DNA of 8,887 nt, from positions 1 through 8,887 of the forward strand of contig CAMJRQ010000035.1 in NCBI GenBank assembly GCA_946408305.1. The letters run 5' to 3'. The position numbers were made by a program, and so were the translations under genes. This DNA comes from an uncultured Prevotellaceae bacterium. Its GTDB lineage: Bacteria > Bacteroidota > Bacteroidia > Bacteroidales > Bacteroidaceae. Each line of letters starts with the position of its first letter. The first letter of the stretch is position 1. Shown one piece after another: positions 1 through 8,283 of this stretch. A model generated the notes under the pieces. That model did no database searches, was not told where the DNA came from, and was given only the letters and a program-made list of their open reading frames with translations.

Positions 1-940
<940 letters not shown>

Positions 941-992
941 AGTGATATACTTAAATTATATATAGGTTTCTCTCTTGAGCCCAATCGCAGTA

Positions 993-1000
993 CAAAATTA
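993..1000 (-). promoter_or_regulatory. Candidate -7 box for kbl (TAATTTTG)
   Basis: On the minus strand this reads TAATTTTG, an exact match to the Bacteroidota -7 consensus TAnnTTTG. It lies 53 bases upstream of the kbl ATG, giving a 5' leader of about 45 nt. I see no convincing TTTG -33 element at 19-21 bp, so the call rests on the -7 box and its position. Confidence 0.5.
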
Positions 1001-1043
1001 CAAAATAATCGGCAGAGTGTGACGCTGTTTCCAGAAATTATGC

Positions 1044-1051
1044 TAATTTTG
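1044..1051 (+). promoter_or_regulatory. Candidate -7 box for threonine dehydrogenase gene (TAATTTTG)
   Basis: An exact TAnnTTTG match, 37 bases upstream of the ATG at 1089, implying a leader of about 30 nt. It is the mirror image of the kbl box at 993-1000, so the two genes appear to be fired from adjacent divergent promoters about 45 bp apart. No clear -33 element was seen. The start codon has only an A-rich leader in front of it and no Shine-Dalgarno, as is usual in Bacteroidota. Confidence 0.5.
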
Positions 1052-1088
1052 TGGTGCAAAAATCGCATCAAAACGCAAAATAGCAAAA

Positions 1089-2042
1089 ATGAAGAACATT
1101 CTGATTATCGGTTCCACCGGGCAGATAGGCTCGGAACTGACGCGCGAGCTCAGAGCCCGCTATGGTGGAAACAATGTGGTGGCCGGCTATATCCCCGGCG
1201 CCGAGCCTAAGGGCGAGCTGCTGGAGGGCGGTCCGGCCGAGATTGCCGACGTGACCGACGGCGAGCGTCTCTCGCAGGTGGTCAAGCAGTACAAGATTGA
1301 CACCATCTACAACCTGGCCGCCCTGCTCTCGGTGGTGGCCGAGGGCAAGCCCCGTCTGGCCTGGCGCATCGGCATCGACGGGCTGTGGAACATCCTGGAA
1401 GTGGCGCGCGAGAATCACTGCGCCGTCTTCACGCCCAGCTCCATCGGCTCGTTCGGCCCCAACACGCCCCACGACCAGACGCCGCAGGACACCATCCAGC
1501 GCCCGCGCACCATATACGGCATCTCCAAGGTGACCACCGAGCTGCTCAGCGACTACTATCAGACGAAGTATGGCGTCGACACGCGCTCGGTGCGCTTCCC
1601 CGGGCTCATCTCCTACGTGACGCCTCCCGGCGGAGGCACGACGGACTATGCCGTCGACATCTACTACTCGGCCGTGCGCGGCGAGAAGTTCGTATGCCCC
1701 ATCGCCAAGGGCACGCTCATGGACATGATGTATATGCCCGACGCTCTGAAGGCTGCCATCAACATCATGGAGGCCGACCCCTCGCGCCTCGTGCATCACA
1801 ACGGCTTCAACGTGGCCTCGATGAGCTTCGACCCCGACACCATCTTCCAGGCCATACGCCGCCACTGCCCGGGCTTCGAGATGGAGTACCAGGTGGATCC
1901 CCTGAAGCAGTCGATTGCCGAATCGTGGCCCAACAGCATGGACGATTCCTGCGCCCGCAGCGAGTGGGACTGGAAGCCCGACTACGACCTGGAGGCCATG
2001 ACGGAAGACATGCTCAAGAACCTGCGCAAGAAGCTGCTCTGA
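1089..2042 (+). CDS. L-threonine 3-dehydrogenase, NAD-dependent epimerase/SDR type
   Basis: A 317-residue cytoplasmic extended-SDR protein of the NAD-dependent epimerase/dehydratase family. The proposed role is NAD+-dependent oxidation of L-threonine to 2-amino-3-ketobutyrate. Residues 4-14 form the first beta strand and the glycine-rich NAD loop (GSTGQIG at 8-14). NLAALLS at 75-81 is the conserved post-beta4 segment, TPSSIGSFGP at 115-124 holds the catalytic serine region, and YGISK at 143-147 supplies the Tyr/Lys pair. RFPGLIS followed by the Gly-rich, TTDYAVDIY stretch (169-192) is typical of the short-chain threonine dehydrogenases related to UDP-galactose epimerase, not of ordinary sugar epimerases. 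Length matches that family (about 310-320). It is unrelated to the zinc-dependent Tdh of E. coli. The divergent neighbour kbl encodes the next pathway step, which strongly supports the substrate. The last codons form part of a 22-bp tandem repeat. A sugar-nucleotide epimerase is the alternative, and is unlikely. Confidence 0.9.
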   Translation: MKNILIIGSTGQIGSELTRELRARYGGNNVVAGYIPGAEPKGELLEGGPAEIADVTDGERLSQVVKQYKIDTIYNLAALLSVVAEGKPRLAWRIGIDGLWNILEVARENHCAVFTPSSIGSFGPNTPHDQTPQDTIQRPRTIYGISKVTTELLSDYYQTKYGVDTRSVRFPGLISYVTPPGGGTTDYAVDIYYSAVRGEKFVCPIAKGTLMDMMYMPDALKAAINIMEADPSRLVHHNGFNVASMSFDPDTIFQAIRRHCPGFEMEYQVDPLKQSIAESWPNSMDDSCARSEWDWKPDYDLEAMTEDMLKNLRKKLL

Positions 2043-2097
2043 CCTGCGCAAGCAGAGGCCCGAGCCAGCGCAAGCAGCAGCCCGGACAACAGCAAGC
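2021..2097 (+). repeat. Degenerate 22-bp tandem repeat across the dehydrogenase stop codon
   Basis: Units begin at 2021, 2043 and 2065, with a weaker fourth at 2087. The shared core is GCGCAAG(C/A)AG, at 2024-2033, 2046-2055 and 2068-2077; the fourth copy keeps only AGCAAGCA. Unit 1 is coding (the last six codons plus stop) and the rest is non-coding. The period is not a multiple of three, so a coding tandem expansion is not the explanation. It sits directly in front of the terminator hairpin. Confidence 0.6.
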
Positions 2098-2106
2098 ATA
2101 CAAAGA

Positions 2107-2157
2107 AAGCCCCGGAAGTCTCACATCGAGACCTCCGGGGCTTGTCAGTATTTTTTT
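2107..2157 (+). terminator. Rho-independent terminator after threonine dehydrogenase gene
   Basis: Arms 2107-2122 and 2128-2143 form a GC-rich 16-bp stem with one A/C mismatch and a 5-nt loop. Seven T residues follow at 2151-2157 after a 7-nt gap. It lies 65 bp after the stop and 47 bp before the next -7 box, so it should separate the dehydrogenase from the GH31 gene downstream. The gap between stem and T-run is longer than ideal. Confidence 0.8.
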
Positions 2158-2190
2158 CCTTCCTTGCGTGCGTGTTTAAGCTAAAATGCG

Positions 2191-2198
2191 TACCTTTG
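2191..2198 (+). promoter_or_regulatory. Candidate -7 box for first GH31 gene (TACCTTTG)
   Basis: Exact TAnnTTTG match 35 bases upstream of the ATG at 2233, downstream of the preceding terminator. A TTG at 2164-2166 is about 24 bp away, too far for a standard -33 element, so only the -7 box is convincing. The same TACCTTTG variant is used by both promoters of the second GH31 gene. Confidence 0.5.
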
Positions 2199-2232
2199 TC
2201 CTCACGAAACCATTTCTATCCCACATACGAAG

Positions 2233-5200
2233 ATGAAAAAGAGATTCTCCCGCCGCCTGGCCCTGCTCGCAGTGGCAGTCCTGACAGGCCACAGCATGAT
2301 GCAAGCTGCCGAGGAATGGAACCCGCAGGCCGCACCCGAAGCCATGGTGACGAGCGGCAACGTGCGCTTCACCGTGCTCACCGACCGCATGATACGCATC
2401 CAGTGGAGCGACAAGGCCAAGTTCGAGGACCGCGCCACCTTTGCCATCGTGAACCGACGTCTGCCCGTGCCCGCCTTCACCACCACCACCGAGGACGGCT
2501 ACCTCACCCTCCAGACCTCGGCCCTCAGGCTGCGCTACAAGGTGGGAAGTCAGCCCAGCGCCTCGGACCAGAGCCCCGAGAACCTCTCCATCGCCTTCGA
2601 AATGAACGGACGGCAGTGCCTCTGGTATCCCGGCAAGGTCGATGCGCTCAACCTGCTCGGCACCCACCGCACGCTCGACCAGCAGTGGGGCGACAACATG
2701 CGCTACAAGATGGAACAGGGCCTCCTCTCGCGCTCGGGATGGGCCGTCATCGACGAGAGCCCGCGCACCACACGCGGCGACGGAAGCACCACCTTCGCCC
2801 TCGAGAAGAACGCCGACGGACTCACGTGGTGGGCACAGCCCGTAGACCCCGACGCCACCGACTGGTACTTCCTGGGCTACGGACACGACTACAAGCAGTG
2901 CCTCGGCGACTTCACCCGGGTGGCTGGACGCGTGCCACTGCCGCCCAAATACATCTTTGGCTACTGGTACAGCCGCTACTGGGCCTATTCGCAGGCGCAG
3001 TTCGAGCAAATCATCAGCGACGTGGAGCAGAACGACATCCCCATGGACGTGCTCATCATGGACATGGACTGGCACAAGAGCGGCTGGACGGGCTGGAGCT
3101 GGAACAAAAACCTCATCTCCGACCCCGCCGGACTCATCCGCACCATGCATGCCCACGGACTGAAGACGGCCCTCAACCTGCACCCCGCCGACGGCATCGG
3201 CACCCACGAGGACTACTACTCGGCCATGAAGCGCGACCTGGGCTTCACCGGCTCGGGCACCATCCCCTGGGCCATCGAGGACTACAGCTTCGCGAAAGCC
3301 TTCTTCAAGAACATCATCCGTCCCCACGAGAGGGAGGGCGTGGACTTCTGGTGGATTGACTGGCAGCAGCACCTGCTCGTCGGCGACGAGCTGCCGCTGA
3401 GCGAGACCTTCTGGTGCAACCACACCTTCTTCGAGGACATGCAGAAGAACCGCCCCGAGCTGCGCCCCGTCATCTACCACCGCTGGGGCGGGCTGGGCAA
3501 CCACCGCTATCCCATCTGCTTCTCGGGCGACGCTTGGGCCGCATGGAGCACGCTGGGCTATCAGATTTACTTCACCAGCACGGCCAGCAACGTCTGCTAC
3601 GACTACTGGGGCCACGACCTGGGCGGGCACCAGGGCGGCGACAACGACCCCGAGCTCCTGCAACGATGGCTCCAGTTCGGTGTCTACACGCCCATCTTCC
3701 GCACCCACGCCACCAACGACTCGAAGCTGGAGCGCCGCATCTGGAAGTATCCCAACTTCGAGCAGCTGCGCGAGACCGTCCGCCTGCGCTATCGGCTCTT
3801 CCCCTACATCTACACCGCCGCACGCGAGACCTACGAGACCGGCGTGGGCATGAACCGTCCGCTCTACTACGACTATCCCGAGGCCGACGAGGCCTATCGC
3901 TTCGAGGACGAATACCTCTTCGGCAACGACATGCTGGTGGCCCCCATCTACACGCCCGCCGTCGACGGACTGAGCCAGCGCACCATCTGGCTGCCTGAGG
4001 GCGAGTGGTGGGACGCTACGAACCACCGTCTGCTCCGCGGCGGCGCCACCTTCCGCGGGCAGTTCACCACCGACCAGTTCCCTGTCTACTATCGTCCGGG
4101 CTCCGTCATCGTCAACTATCCCGTGCAGCGCACCGTGCAGACCACTCCCTCCGAGATTGTCCTGCTGGCCGTGCCGGGAGCCAACGGCTCGGGCCGATTC
4201 TACGAGGACGAGGGTACGAATCAGGACTACCTCACCGACAAGGCGGCCAACACCTACTTCCGCCAGACTGTTGCCGAGACCTCGCGCCAGCTCGTCATCG
4301 AGCCTCGGCAGGGCACCTACGAGGGCATCCCCGAGAGCCGCTCGTGGAGGGTGGTCTTCCTGGGCGTGATGGAGCAGCCTGCAGGGGTGACCGTCAACGG
4401 TTCTCCGGCCGATGCTTCGCAAATCAGCTTCGATGCCGACTCGCGGCAGTTGACCGTCACGGTGCCCACCACGCCGTGCAGCCAGGCCATAACGGTCAGC
4501 CTCGAGGGTTGCCCGCAGCCTCAGGCCGAGGACTGCGGCGACGACCGTGAGCCCAACCCCGGCATGCCTGCCACGGGCCGGGCCGGATACTACGTCACGG
4601 GCAGCGCCGTGCCGGCCGACACACCCCAGCCGCTCGTGCTCTGGGACGACGGCACCTACCACTACCACGGCACCCTCCAGCCGGGCGACCTCTACGTCAT
4701 CAACACCTCCTCCATTCGCATCTCCACCCGATACTATGCACCCGTGCAGCCCGACGCCAACATCATCAACGACGGCATCGGCTACACCAGCACCAACACC
4801 ACCGACAACGCGGCCTGGACCGTCCTCTTCCCGGCCGACAACTATCGCTTCGTGCTCAACACCACCGACCACACCCTCCGCGGCGAGATTCTGCCGCAGT
4901 GGTACGAGGCATGGATTGTGGGCGGATGCACCGAGGACAACCAGGGCGGATGGAAGCTGGAGGCCGGCAAGGCCATGGTGCAGGACGAGACGAACCCCTA
5001 CGTGTGGACCTGGATGGGCGAGCTGCGGGCCTACGAGGCTAACGACGAGGCCAAGCGGTTCAAGATAAACGGGCAGTATGGATGGGGGCCCAAGGTGCTC
5101 CATCCCTACACGCAGGATGCTTCGATACTGCGCGCATCGAAGTTCATGTATAACTATGGCGAGGACTACAAGTGGAACATCGGCGACGACGGCTACTACC

Positions 5201-5493
5201 GCATCACCGTCGACCTCTTCCACGAGACCATCCGAGGCGAATACCTGGGCACGGAGCCTCCCACGGGCTACAGTCAGATGCTGGAGGAATCCACCCGCGT
5301 CAGCGTGACGGGCCGCACGGTTCGCGTCTGGGGATACGAGCCGGCCACCGTGCAACTGTTCTCGGCCGCTGGCCAGCTCTGTGCCACACGGAGCGGCTCC
5401 GACGTCTCGCTCCAGGCCCCCACACGCGGCGTCTATGTGGTCAGCGTCAGCAGCCCCCACACCAGCTTCTCGCGCAAGGTGGTAGTGGAATAA
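2233..5493 (+). CDS. Secreted multidomain GH31 glycosidase with SusE/SusF-like modules and C-terminal sorting domain
   Basis: A 1086-residue exported retaining alpha-glycosidase. In order: signal peptide 1-26 (KKRFSRR, hydrophobic core, cleavage near MQA/AEE); N-terminal GH31 beta-sandwich to about 235; (beta/alpha)8 barrel about 236-555; C-terminal beta-sandwiches including a DUF5110-like segment around 640-710 (GRFYEDEGTNQDYL); acidic Pro-rich linker about 760-782; two SusE/SusF-like modules, about 784-887 and 889-1006 (AWIVGGCTEDNQGGW, DDGYYRITVDL); and a Por/type IX sorting-like domain 1017-1086 (VQLFSAAGQL, GVYVVSV, FSRKVVVE). The nucleophile is inferred as D376 in FWWIDWQQ and the acid/base as D433 in SGDAWAAW. 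This is not the classical WxDMNE motif, and the 57-residue spacing is short, placing it outside the standard alpha-glucosidase group. Substrate is therefore unassigned: alpha-glucan or another alpha-glycan, with alpha-N-acetylgalactosaminide possible. Start chosen because the signal peptide begins there. It converges with a second GH31 gene. Confidence 0.9.
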   Translation: MKKRFSRRLALLAVAVLTGHSMMQAAEEWNPQAAPEAMVTSGNVRFTVLTDRMIRIQWSDKAKFEDRATFAIVNRRLPVPAFTTTTEDGYLTLQTSALRLRYKVGSQPSASDQSPENLSIAFEMNGRQCLWYPGKVDALNLLGTHRTLDQQWGDNMRYKMEQGLLSRSGWAVIDESPRTTRGDGSTTFALEKNADGLTWWAQPVDPDATDWYFLGYGHDYKQCLGDFTRVAGRVPLPPKYIFGYWYSRYWAYSQAQFEQIISDVEQNDIPMDVLIMDMDWHKSGWTGWSWNKNLISDPAGLIRTMHAHGLKTALNLHPADGIGTHEDYYSAMKRDLGFTGSGTIPWAIEDYSFAKAFFKNIIRPHEREGVDFWWIDWQQHLLVGDELPLSETFWCNHTFFEDMQKNRPELRPVIYHRWGGLGNHRYPICFSGDAWAAWSTLGYQIYFTSTASNVCYDYWGHDLGGHQGGDNDPELLQRWLQFGVYTPIFRTHATNDSKLERRIWKYPNFEQLRETVRLRYRLFPYIYTAARETYETGVGMNRPLYYDYPEADEAYRFEDEYLFGNDMLVAPIYTPAVDGLSQRTIWLPEGEWWDATNHRLLRGGATFRGQFTTDQFPVYYRPGSVIVNYPVQRTVQTTPSEIVLLAVPGANGSGRFYEDEGTNQDYLTDKAANTYFRQTVAETSRQLVIEPRQGTYEGIPESRSWRVVFLGVMEQPAGVTVNGSPADASQISFDADSRQLTVTVPTTPCSQAITVSLEGCPQPQAEDCGDDREPNPGMPATGRAGYYVTGSAVPADTPQPLVLWDDGTYHYHGTLQPGDLYVINTSSIRISTRYYAPVQPDANIINDGIGYTSTNTTDNAAWTVLFPADNYRFVLNTTDHTLRGEILPQWYEAWIVGGCTEDNQGGWKLEAGKAMVQDETNPYVWTWMGELRAYEANDEAKRFKINGQYGWGPKVLHPYTQDASILRASKFMYNYGEDYKWNIGDDGYYRITVDLFHETIRGEYLGTEPPTGYSQMLEESTRVSVTGRTVRVWGYEPATVQLFSAAGQLCATRSGSDVSLQAPTRGVYVVSVSSPHTSFSRKVVVE

Positions 5494-5535
5494 GGAAAAA
5501 GACGAGGTTGTGTCAAAAGGCGAATCACAATAAAA

Positions 5536-5623
5536 AAACAACGAATTTAGCGAATTAAACGAATATCATCTGCTGGATATTCAGAGGATATTAAATTAGA
5601 TTAATTCGCTAAATTCGTTGTTT
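5536..5623. terminator. Perfect 23-bp inverted repeat between convergent GH31 genes, likely bidirectional terminator
   Basis: Arms 5536-5558 and 5601-5623 are exact reverse complements of 23 bp, AT-rich, separated by 42 bp. Inside the loop a second small hairpin pairs GAATATC (5561-5567) with GATATTC (5576-5582). The left arm holds a 9-bp periodic CGAATT motif (starting at 5542, 5551, 5560). The arms end 5 bp before the stop of the minus-strand gene and 42 bp after the stop of the plus-strand gene. On the minus strand the stem runs into seven T residues (complement of A5532-5538), so termination of the minus gene is best supported. For the plus strand the tail is only TTCCTTCC. The sequence also resembles dispersed AT-rich intergenic repeats of Bacteroidales, from memory. 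Confidence 0.6.
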
Positions 5624-5628
5624 CCTTC

Positions 5629-8142
5629 CTACCTGGCCTTCAGGCTAAGGCTCTTGCCTGAGTATTGCACTTCGTGCCGCTCGTTGGTGCCGTGAATGAC
5701 GGCGACGAACGAGCGCTCCTGCGGCATGCCTTCGTAGGTGCCCTCGCGACGGCCGATGGTCAGCCGGCGCGACTTGTCGTTCCACTTTATCTCTATGCGG
5801 CTCTGCTCGCCCTGCTCGTAGCGGTTGGAGTGCCCGTCGTCCTCGTAGAGGGTGAACGTGGCGTCGGCCCCCGGGAAGACGTGCAGCTCCAGCGGTGCGT
5901 CGGCCTTCTGGGCGGCAAACTGGCGCTCGGGGCCCAGCGGCACGATGCTGCCGCCGCGGGCAAAGACGGGGAGGTAGGCGTCGCTCACCGTCGTCTCCAC
6001 CGTCTGCCCGCCCTCGTAGTGCCGGCCCGTGTGGATGTCATACCATCCGCCCGGGTTCCGGGGCAGATAGGTGGGCCAGCTGCTCACGCCCGGCTCCGTG
6101 ATGGGGCTCACGAGCAGCGAGCGGCCAAACATGTATTCGTATTTCTGGCGGAGTGCCTGGGCGTCGGAAGCGAAGTCGAAGAGGAGCGGGCGCATCAGCG
6201 TGGAGCCTTCGAAGGAGACGGCTGCGGCATGGCTATAGATGTAGGGCAGCAGGGCGTAGCGCTCGTGGAGCGCCATCTCGATGAGGTTGCGCACCCGCGG
6301 ACCATAGTTCCAGGGTTCGGTGCGGCTTACGTAGCCATGGACGCGCATCAAGGGCAGAAAGACCGACGTCTGAATCCAGCGCACGAGTCGCTCCCGATAG
6401 GCCTCGTCCTCATACTGGTTGGAGGGACGGAAGAAGCCGCCGGCGTCGTAGGTCCACCAAGGGATGCCCGCCGCCTGCATGCCCAGTCCGGCCGTCAGCT
6501 GGCGGCGGAAGGTTTCCCAGTCGTTGCCCACGTCGCCCGACCACATGGCCGAGCCGTAGCGCTGTATGCCGGGGAAGCCGCTGCGGGTCAGAATCATGGG
6601 TCGCCGCTCGGGCTGGTCGTGGCGCAGGCCCTCGTAGACGGTCTTGTTCACCAGCAGCGGATATACGTTGCGGAAGAGCTCGCCCGCATATTTCCCGTCG
6701 CCCACGCGGCGGCCCTCCAGGTCGTCGTTCTCGGGTTCGGTGGCGTCCTGCCACCAGGCGTCGATGCCCATCGGCACCAGCCGGCGGCTCATCTGCTGCC
6801 AATAGTGGGCCGCGGCCTTGGGGCTGAAGAAGTCCACCCAGTCGGTCTCGGGGATGTAGTGGCCCTCGCTTGCCATCTGCTTGCCCACCTCCGAGTTGCG
6901 GTCCACCTTGGACCACACCGATATCATCAGCCTCATGTTCATGCGGTGGAGCGAGTCGGTCATGGCGCGCGGGTCGGGATAGGTGTCCTCGTCAAACTGC
7001 ATGGCGTTCCATCCGTATTTGCCCCAGTAGAGCCAGTCCTGCACCATGACGTCGACGGGCAGCCCCTCGCGGCGGAAGCGGGTGGCCGTCTCGAGCAGCT
7101 CGGCCTGCGAGTGGAAGCGTTCGCGGCAGTGGATGTAGCCCAGTGCCCACTGCGGCATGAGCGGTGCCTGGCCCGTCAGCTCGCGGAAGGAGGCTATCAT
7201 CTCGTCGGCCGTGCCCGTGAAGACGGTGTAGTCCACCGCCTGAGCCACGGGCGAGCGGAAGACGGTCTGGTCCTCCACCGGTCCGTAGAAGAGCAGCGGC
7301 TGGTCGCCCTTCGAGAGTTCGGCCGAGAGTTTGTGACGACCCGCCTTCAGGTGTACGATGACCGAGGTGGTGGGCGGCAGCCACAGGTTTTGCATGTCGA
7401 TGATGGTCTCTCCGTCGATGGCCAGGTTGTGGCGGCGTGCCATCTTCTGGCCCACGTCGAGCAAGAGCGAATAGTCGGCCTCGCGGGGCACGTCGAGCTC
7501 GGCACCAAAGAGGTATCGTTCCCTCACCTCCTGGCGTCCGCCCTCGGTGGAGGTCACGTTCACCACCTCCTGTCCGCCCACGCCCCGCTCCTGCTCGAGC
7601 GCGATGCGGTGGGGCAGGGGATTGAAGTCCACCAGCCCGTAGTTGTTCCAGAGGATGCCGAACCCGCGGCTCGAGAGCATCATGGGGATGGCAATTTGCG
7701 TGTTCACCTGGGTGAGCCGCCGCGAGAGGCCCCGCACGTTGGCATATCCGTCCTGAAACTGCCCCAGTCCGTAGAGCACTTCGTCCGTGGGCGAGTCGAT
7801 GGTGAGCTGCGCCTCGTGGGTGTTCATGCCGGCCACGCCGACCTTTTTCAGCTGGTGGCTGGTGGCCGTGAAGAGCGTCTCGCCGCGACGGTTGCGGATG
7901 GTCAGCACGCCGCGTTCCTCGTCCACGCTGACCCTGACGTCGCGGGCCTTCACCTCCTGGTCCTTCACATAGAGCCATTCAGGCAGCGCCGTCTCCGGTG
8001 CGTCCTCCACATACTGGATGCGCACGGCGTTGTGCGCCACCTCTTTCACCACCAGTCGGCCCCGGCCGAACGCCCATTCGCGGGCCGTGGCTCCCAGGCA
8101 CAAGCCGAGGAGCGCAAGCGTAAGCATCAACTTTCCCTTCAT
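5629..8142 (-). CDS. Secreted GH31 alpha-xylosidase/alpha-glucosidase-type enzyme with PA14-like insertion
   Basis: An 837-residue exported retaining alpha-glycosidase, probably releasing terminal alpha-xylose or alpha-glucose from oligosaccharides. Signal peptide MKGKLMLTLALLGLCLGATA, cleavage after A20. LGLC is a poor lipobox, so a periplasmic or secreted soluble enzyme is favoured over a lipoprotein. The N-terminal beta-sandwich (about 22-320) contains YGLGQFQDGY (124-133) and an insertion at about 205-300 resembling a PA14 domain (LDVPREADYSLLLDV, LAIDGETII, LKAGRHKLSAEL). The barrel starts near 328 (MPQWALGYIHCRERF). The nucleophile is D466 in WWQDATEPE and the acid/base D537 in WSGDVGNDW. 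C-terminal sandwiches follow, with a DUF5110-like segment (LHVFPGADATFTLYEDDG). The DATEP motif and the insertion recall Bacteroidota alpha-xylosidases of xyloglucan pathways. The start is the ATG at 8142; an in-frame ATG at 8208 would lie upstream of the -7 box and spoil the signal peptide. No C-terminal sorting domain, unlike its convergent neighbour. Confidence 0.9.
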   Translation of the reverse strand: MKGKLMLTLALLGLCLGATAREWAFGRGRLVVKEVAHNAVRIQYVEDAPETALPEWLYVKDQEVKARDVRVSVDEERGVLTIRNRRGETLFTATSHQLKKVGVAGMNTHEAQLTIDSPTDEVLYGLGQFQDGYANVRGLSRRLTQVNTQIAIPMMLSSRGFGILWNNYGLVDFNPLPHRIALEQERGVGGQEVVNVTSTEGGRQEVRERYLFGAELDVPREADYSLLLDVGQKMARRHNLAIDGETIIDMQNLWLPPTTSVIVHLKAGRHKLSAELSKGDQPLLFYGPVEDQTVFRSPVAQAVDYTVFTGTADEMIASFRELTGQAPLMPQWALGYIHCRERFHSQAELLETATRFRREGLPVDVMVQDWLYWGKYGWNAMQFDEDTYPDPRAMTDSLHRMNMRLMISVWSKVDRNSEVGKQMASEGHYIPETDWVDFFSPKAAAHYWQQMSRRLVPMGIDAWWQDATEPENDDLEGRRVGDGKYAGELFRNVYPLLVNKTVYEGLRHDQPERRPMILTRSGFPGIQRYGSAMWSGDVGNDWETFRRQLTAGLGMQAAGIPWWTYDAGGFFRPSNQYEDEAYRERLVRWIQTSVFLPLMRVHGYVSRTEPWNYGPRVRNLIEMALHERYALLPYIYSHAAAVSFEGSTLMRPLLFDFASDAQALRQKYEYMFGRSLLVSPITEPGVSSWPTYLPRNPGGWYDIHTGRHYEGGQTVETTVSDAYLPVFARGGSIVPLGPERQFAAQKADAPLELHVFPGADATFTLYEDDGHSNRYEQGEQSRIEIKWNDKSRRLTIGRREGTYEGMPQERSFVAVIHGTNERHEVQYSGKSLSLKAR

Positions 8143-8177
8143 ACCGATTTCTGAGTTAGAATGTGTTTTTGTGAGGT

Positions 8178-8209
8178 CAAAGGTACGAATAAGCGAGCAG
8201 AAAAGCAAA
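8178..8209 (-). promoter_or_regulatory. Proximal promoter of second GH31 gene
   Basis: On the minus strand, TTTG (8209-8206) is followed after 20 bp by TACCTTTG (8185-8178), which matches the Bacteroidota sigma-ABfr consensus (TTTG, 19-21 bp, TAnnTTTG). The -7 box ends 35 bp upstream of the ATG at 8142, leaving a leader of about 30 nt. An inverted repeat CAAAGT-N2-ACTTTG (8206-8219) overlaps the -33 box and could be an operator. Confidence 0.75.
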
Positions 8210-8252
8210 GTTTACTTTGATTTTCTCGAGCGGAAGTATTTTCGACGTAAGT

Positions 8253-8283
8253 CAAAGGTATGAAAAAGCGAGCGAAAAGCAAA
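8253..8283 (-). promoter_or_regulatory. Distal duplicate promoter upstream of second GH31 gene
   Basis: TTTG (8283-8280), 19-bp spacer, TACCTTTG (8260-8253) on the minus strand: a full consensus match and a near copy of the proximal promoter. Its own CAAAGT-N2-ACTTTG inverted repeat is at 8280-8293. It would give a leader of roughly 105 nt that includes the whole proximal promoter. Confidence 0.6.

Noticed and set aside
1068..2099. 343-codon minus-strand frame opposite the dehydrogenase
   Set aside because: His/Val/Gly/Arg-rich shadow of the real SDR gene with no motif.
5508..5530. Short TTGTG/CACAA hairpin just after the first GH31 stop
   Set aside because: A 5-bp stem with a 13-nt loop followed by A residues on the plus strand is too weak for a terminator; the 23-bp repeat next to it is the better candidate.
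2176..5541. Very long open frame (about 1120 codons) on the minus strand opposite the first GH31 gene
   Set aside because: It mirrors the real gene almost end to end, its product is low-complexity Val/Gly/Ala/His/Arg-rich sequence with no domain, and the plus-strand GH31 is unmistakable. GC-rich third positions suppress antisense stops.
8120..8142. Lipoprotein signal in the second GH31 (LGLC near residue 15)
   Set aside because: Leu at -1 is not accepted in lipoboxes (Gly, Ala or Ser expected), and a normal cleavage site follows at GATA/RE.
5665..8154. 829-codon open frame on the plus strand opposite the second GH31 gene
   Set aside because: Same antisense artefact: no signal peptide or domain, biased composition, fully covered by a clear GH31 coding sequence on the other strand.
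8143..8208. 22-codon N-terminal extension of the second GH31 from an upstream ATG
   Set aside because: The extension would start upstream of the proximal -7 box and put a polar stretch ahead of a clean signal peptide beginning MKGKLMLTLA.
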